Positions 20,565 to 21,049 of a stretch of 21,049 nt of DNA are shown here, one piece after another (within the stretch, counting starts at the first letter, position 1; every line of letters begins with the position of its first letter). A program made the position numbers and the translations under genes. The notes under the pieces were generated by a model, which worked only from the letters and a program-made list of their open reading frames with translations, made no database searches and was not told where the DNA came from. The DNA is from a virus. The DNA is taken from the IMG/VR virus record IMGVR_UViG_3300044695_007798, positions 1-21,049 of that record; one strand, 5' to 3'.

Positions 20565-21049
20565 AGTACACCTCCGCTGATGGACCCACCTGCATGGGTC
20601 GTCGAGAGCATGCTCGACACGAGCTGCTTCCTCACCACCTTGAGCTCCTTCTCGATGTCCGCGTGCGCGGCTCGCATCTGCTTGTTCTCGTTGCGCACTT
20701 GCTCGAGGAGCTCGAGCCCCTCGGCGACGAGCGCCTGGGTATCGCGCTTCGTGGCGCGGTCGGGGTTGGCGAGGCGCCACGCGAGCTGGCGCATGACGCG
20801 CTGCGCGCCGTCGATGGCCGGGCAGGTGTGCCCCGGCACCCCGGACGGAACGGGCGTGTCGCTGACGAACACCGCCGCCTCTTCGCGCGCCTCCTCAGCG
20901 AGCTTCGCAAGCTGGCGCAGGGCGAAGCTGGCGCGCTCACGCATGTTCTCGTGGCCTGCCATGAGCGTCTGCTGGATGCCCGCCGCGAGCACAGGGTCGT
21001 ACCGATGCGCCTCCTGCGTCTCGAACCACTGCACGTACTCGCGGCTCTC
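20561..21049 (-). CDS. Coiled-coil phage protein, 5' end outside window
   Basis: The frame is open to the right edge. A GTG at 21034 could be the start, but five further open codons reach the boundary and no SD is visible, so the true start is probably outside. At least 157 residues are visible. The N-terminal part is helical (GHENMRERASFALRQLAKLA), a central region has CPAIDGAQRVMRQLAWRLAN, and the C-terminal 60 residues form a coiled coil (LVAEGLELLEQVRNENKQMR). Function unknown. The stop overlaps the HTH gene start (GTGA), placing it in the same leftward operon. Confidence 0.6.
   Translation of the reverse strand, partial: ESREYVQWFETQEAHRYDPVLAAGIQQTLMAGHENMRERASFALRQLAKLAEEAREEAAVFVSDTPVPSGVPGHTCPAIDGAQRVMRQLAWRLANPDRATKRDTQALVAEGLELLEQVRNENKQMRAAHADIEKELKVVRKQLVSSMLSTTHAGGSISGGVL

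Overview
The window is part of a high-GC tailed double-stranded DNA phage genome (Caudoviricetes), or a prophage-like copy of one. The evidence is a head-packaging block (terminase large subunit, P22-type portal, scaffold-like protein), a virion-type lytic transglycosylase, a fibre-like protein, a terminase-small-subunit-like protein and a DUF927-type replication ATPase, all packed with start/stop overlaps. Promoters look sigma70-like and genes have strong Shine-Dalgarno (SD) sites. GC content and codon choice point to a high-GC host, probably a proteobacterium, but nothing here identifies it. I see no rRNA, tRNA, insertion sequence, CRISPR array, integrase or recognisable CI-type repressor.

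Layout. (1) 1-1748, minus strand: six small phage genes read leftward off the window edge. (2) 1777-7364, plus strand: TerL, portal, zinc-ribbon protein, two small proteins and a coiled-coil scaffold-like protein. (3) 7365-7649: no gene, but a promoter, a folded segment and a strong intrinsic terminator, possibly a small RNA. A leftward terminator lies beside it. (4) 7650-9056, minus: a small basic protein, a lytic transglycosylase and an acidic protein, with a promoter in the divergent gap at 9057-9135. (5) 9136-9642, plus: a fibre-like protein. (6) 9705-10661, minus: a protein whose N-terminus resembles the C-terminal domain of RNA polymerase alpha. (7) 10662-11813: 1.15 kb without a convincing gene, full of repeats, dyads and hairpins, leading into a cysteine-rich protein (11814-12485). 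(8) 12486-12913: a GATC-dense, relatively AT-rich region with short repeats and a Fur-box-like dyad, an origin or control-region candidate. (9) 12914-16292, plus: a run of small, mostly unrecognised genes ending at an intrinsic terminator, probably the early module. (10) 16452-21049, minus: a leftward operon with an edge-truncated coiled-coil protein, a multi-HTH protein, a DUF927 ATPase, a Cys-rich zinc-site protein and a TerS-like HTH protein.

How it fits together: the structural block packages DNA, and the rightmost operon probably runs replication and ends with a packaging-recognition protein. The central repeat-rich segment looks like the switch and origin region. A 15-bp dyad, ATACCG-N3-CGG(A/T)AT, recurs there and in front of several early genes, in two cases overlapping sigma70-like promoter elements. 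It is the best candidate for a phage regulon operator. No major capsid gene appears in the window although one is usually found directly after the scaffold.
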